Shown: in pieces, positions 5,231-5,820 of the stretch
Position numbering within the stretch: the first letter of the stretch is position 1
How the letters are laid out: every line of letters begins with the position of its first letter
DNA from: an uncultured Eubacteriales bacterium
GTDB lineage: Bacteria > Bacillota > Clostridia > Christensenellales > Borkfalkiaceae
Direction: 5' to 3'
Assembly: GCA_902766475.1 (NCBI GenBank)
Contig: CACXDQ010000144.1
Span: 1-5,820, forward strand
DNA length: 5,820 nt
The notes under the pieces: model-generated
Seen by the model: the letters and a program-made list of their open reading frames with translations, nothing else
The model's database searches: none
What the model was told of the DNA's origin: nothing
Position numbers and translations under genes: made by a program

Positions 5231-5820
5231 TTATTTCGTAAATCTGTATTCAGTTGCCGAATAATACTTCTCGCCTTTTTTGAGAACGGGCGACGGGTAA
5301 TTCGGACAATTTACGGCGTTTGGGAAATTTTGCGTTTCCATACAAAAGCCGTATCTCCTCCCGATCTTGCCCGACTTGCCTTCACGCTCAGTAAGGAAGT
5401 TGCCCGAATATAGCTGCATACCTGGGAGGGTTGTCAAAACTTCCATCTTGATACCCGTCTTTTCACTCACTGCACAAGCGACTTTTCTGAAACCCTCGCC
5501 GCTAAGGACGTAATTTATATCGTAGCCGCCGCAAATTTTAAGCTGTTCGTCGTCTGCGCCTATATCCTTTCCGAACTCTTTAAGCTCGTTGAAATCGAAC
5601 GCCGTGCCCTTTACCTCTTTAAACTCGCCGTGAGGAATGAGTTTTTCGTCGACGGGCGTTATTTTATCGGCGTTTACATATACTTTATTGTGTAAAATAT
5701 CGCCCTTTCCCTCGCCGTCGAGATTGAAGTAAGAATGATTTGTAAAGTTTACGACCGTATCTCCCAAAGAGTGCGCTTCATACTCTATCTTCAAGCCGTT
5801 TTCTTGCGTTATGGAATAGG
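5231..5820 (-). CDS. galM: Aldose 1-epimerase (galactose mutarotase), 5' end beyond window
   Basis: GalM interconverts alpha and beta anomers of galactose, glucose and similar sugars, feeding the Leloir pathway. The visible 195 codons are the C-terminal part of a protein usually about 340 residues long. The frame stays open to the right edge (YSITQENG before the LKIEYEAHSLGD segment), so an apparent TTG start at 5794 is not the true start. Numbering from that TTG, NHSYFNL at 19-25 contains the catalytic acid histidine (His20). Asp92 in GGYDINYVL matches the sugar-binding aspartate, and Glu153 in METQNFPNAVNCPNYPSP is the catalytic base. The ends TTLPGMQLYSGNFL and TEYRF are also typical. Where most relatives read DHN, this protein reads DIN, replacing the histidine. 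No other galactose gene is in view. Confidence 0.94.
   Translation of the reverse strand, partial: YSITQENGLKIEYEAHSLGDTVVNFTNHSYFNLDGEGKGDILHNKVYVNADKITPVDEKLIPHGEFKEVKGTAFDFNELKEFGKDIGADDEQLKICGGYDINYVLSGEGFRKVACAVSEKTGIKMEVLTTLPGMQLYSGNFLTEREGKSGKIGRRYGFCMETQNFPNAVNCPNYPSPVLKKGEKYYSATEYRFTK

Noticed and set aside
5231..5794. galM as a complete 187-residue gene starting at TTG 5794.
   Set aside because: The frame remains open to the window edge with family-like residues upstream of the TTG, and the visible part lacks the N-terminal third of GalM.
1..5820. A defence, mobile or biosynthetic system.
   Set aside because: All seven genes belong to well-known housekeeping, stress or transport families, and no uncharacterised gene remains unexplained in the window.

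Overview
This window looks like chromosomal core sequence from a Gram-positive, Clostridia-like bacterium. Supporting signs are consensus sigma-A promoters (TTGACA-17-TATAAT), an AAGGAG ribosome binding site, CIRCE-type heat-shock half-sites, frequent ATA isoleucine and AGA/AGG arginine codons, and proteins typical of Firmicutes (YlmH, a NatAB-like exporter, a small Hsp20). The exact lineage cannot be read from the sequence. There is no rRNA, tRNA, CRISPR array, transposase, integrase or phage gene, and I see no convincing undescribed multi-gene system.

Layout from left to right: (1) the 3'-truncated dapF (minus strand), which makes meso-diaminopimelate for lysine and peptidoglycan; (2) a strong minus-strand terminator, then a Cof-type HAD phosphatase (minus) with a perfect consensus promoter; (3) a 264-nt divergent intergenic region with an AT-rich palindrome, a perfect consensus promoter and a 23-bp tandem repeat carrying two CIRCE half-sites; (4) hsp20 (plus), the only plus-strand gene; (5) two back-to-back terminators, one per strand; (6) a three-gene minus-strand operon, ylmH - NatA-like ATPase - NatB-like permease, with a 9-nt gap and then a short overlap; (7) a terminator, then the 3' two-thirds of galM (minus), whose start lies past the right edge.

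The genes fall into separate transcription units, each closed by its own hairpin: galM / ylmH-natA-natB / hsp20 / HAD / dapF. They do not form a single pathway. The only clear functional partnership is the ABC transporter pair, co-transcribed with the ribosome-quality-control protein YlmH.

The points most worth following up are regulatory. The hsp20 5' leader carries CIRCE half-sites as a head-to-tail tandem repeat rather than the usual inverted repeat. The ylmH promoter sits so close to the start codon that a leaderless mRNA is predicted, and dapF may be similar.
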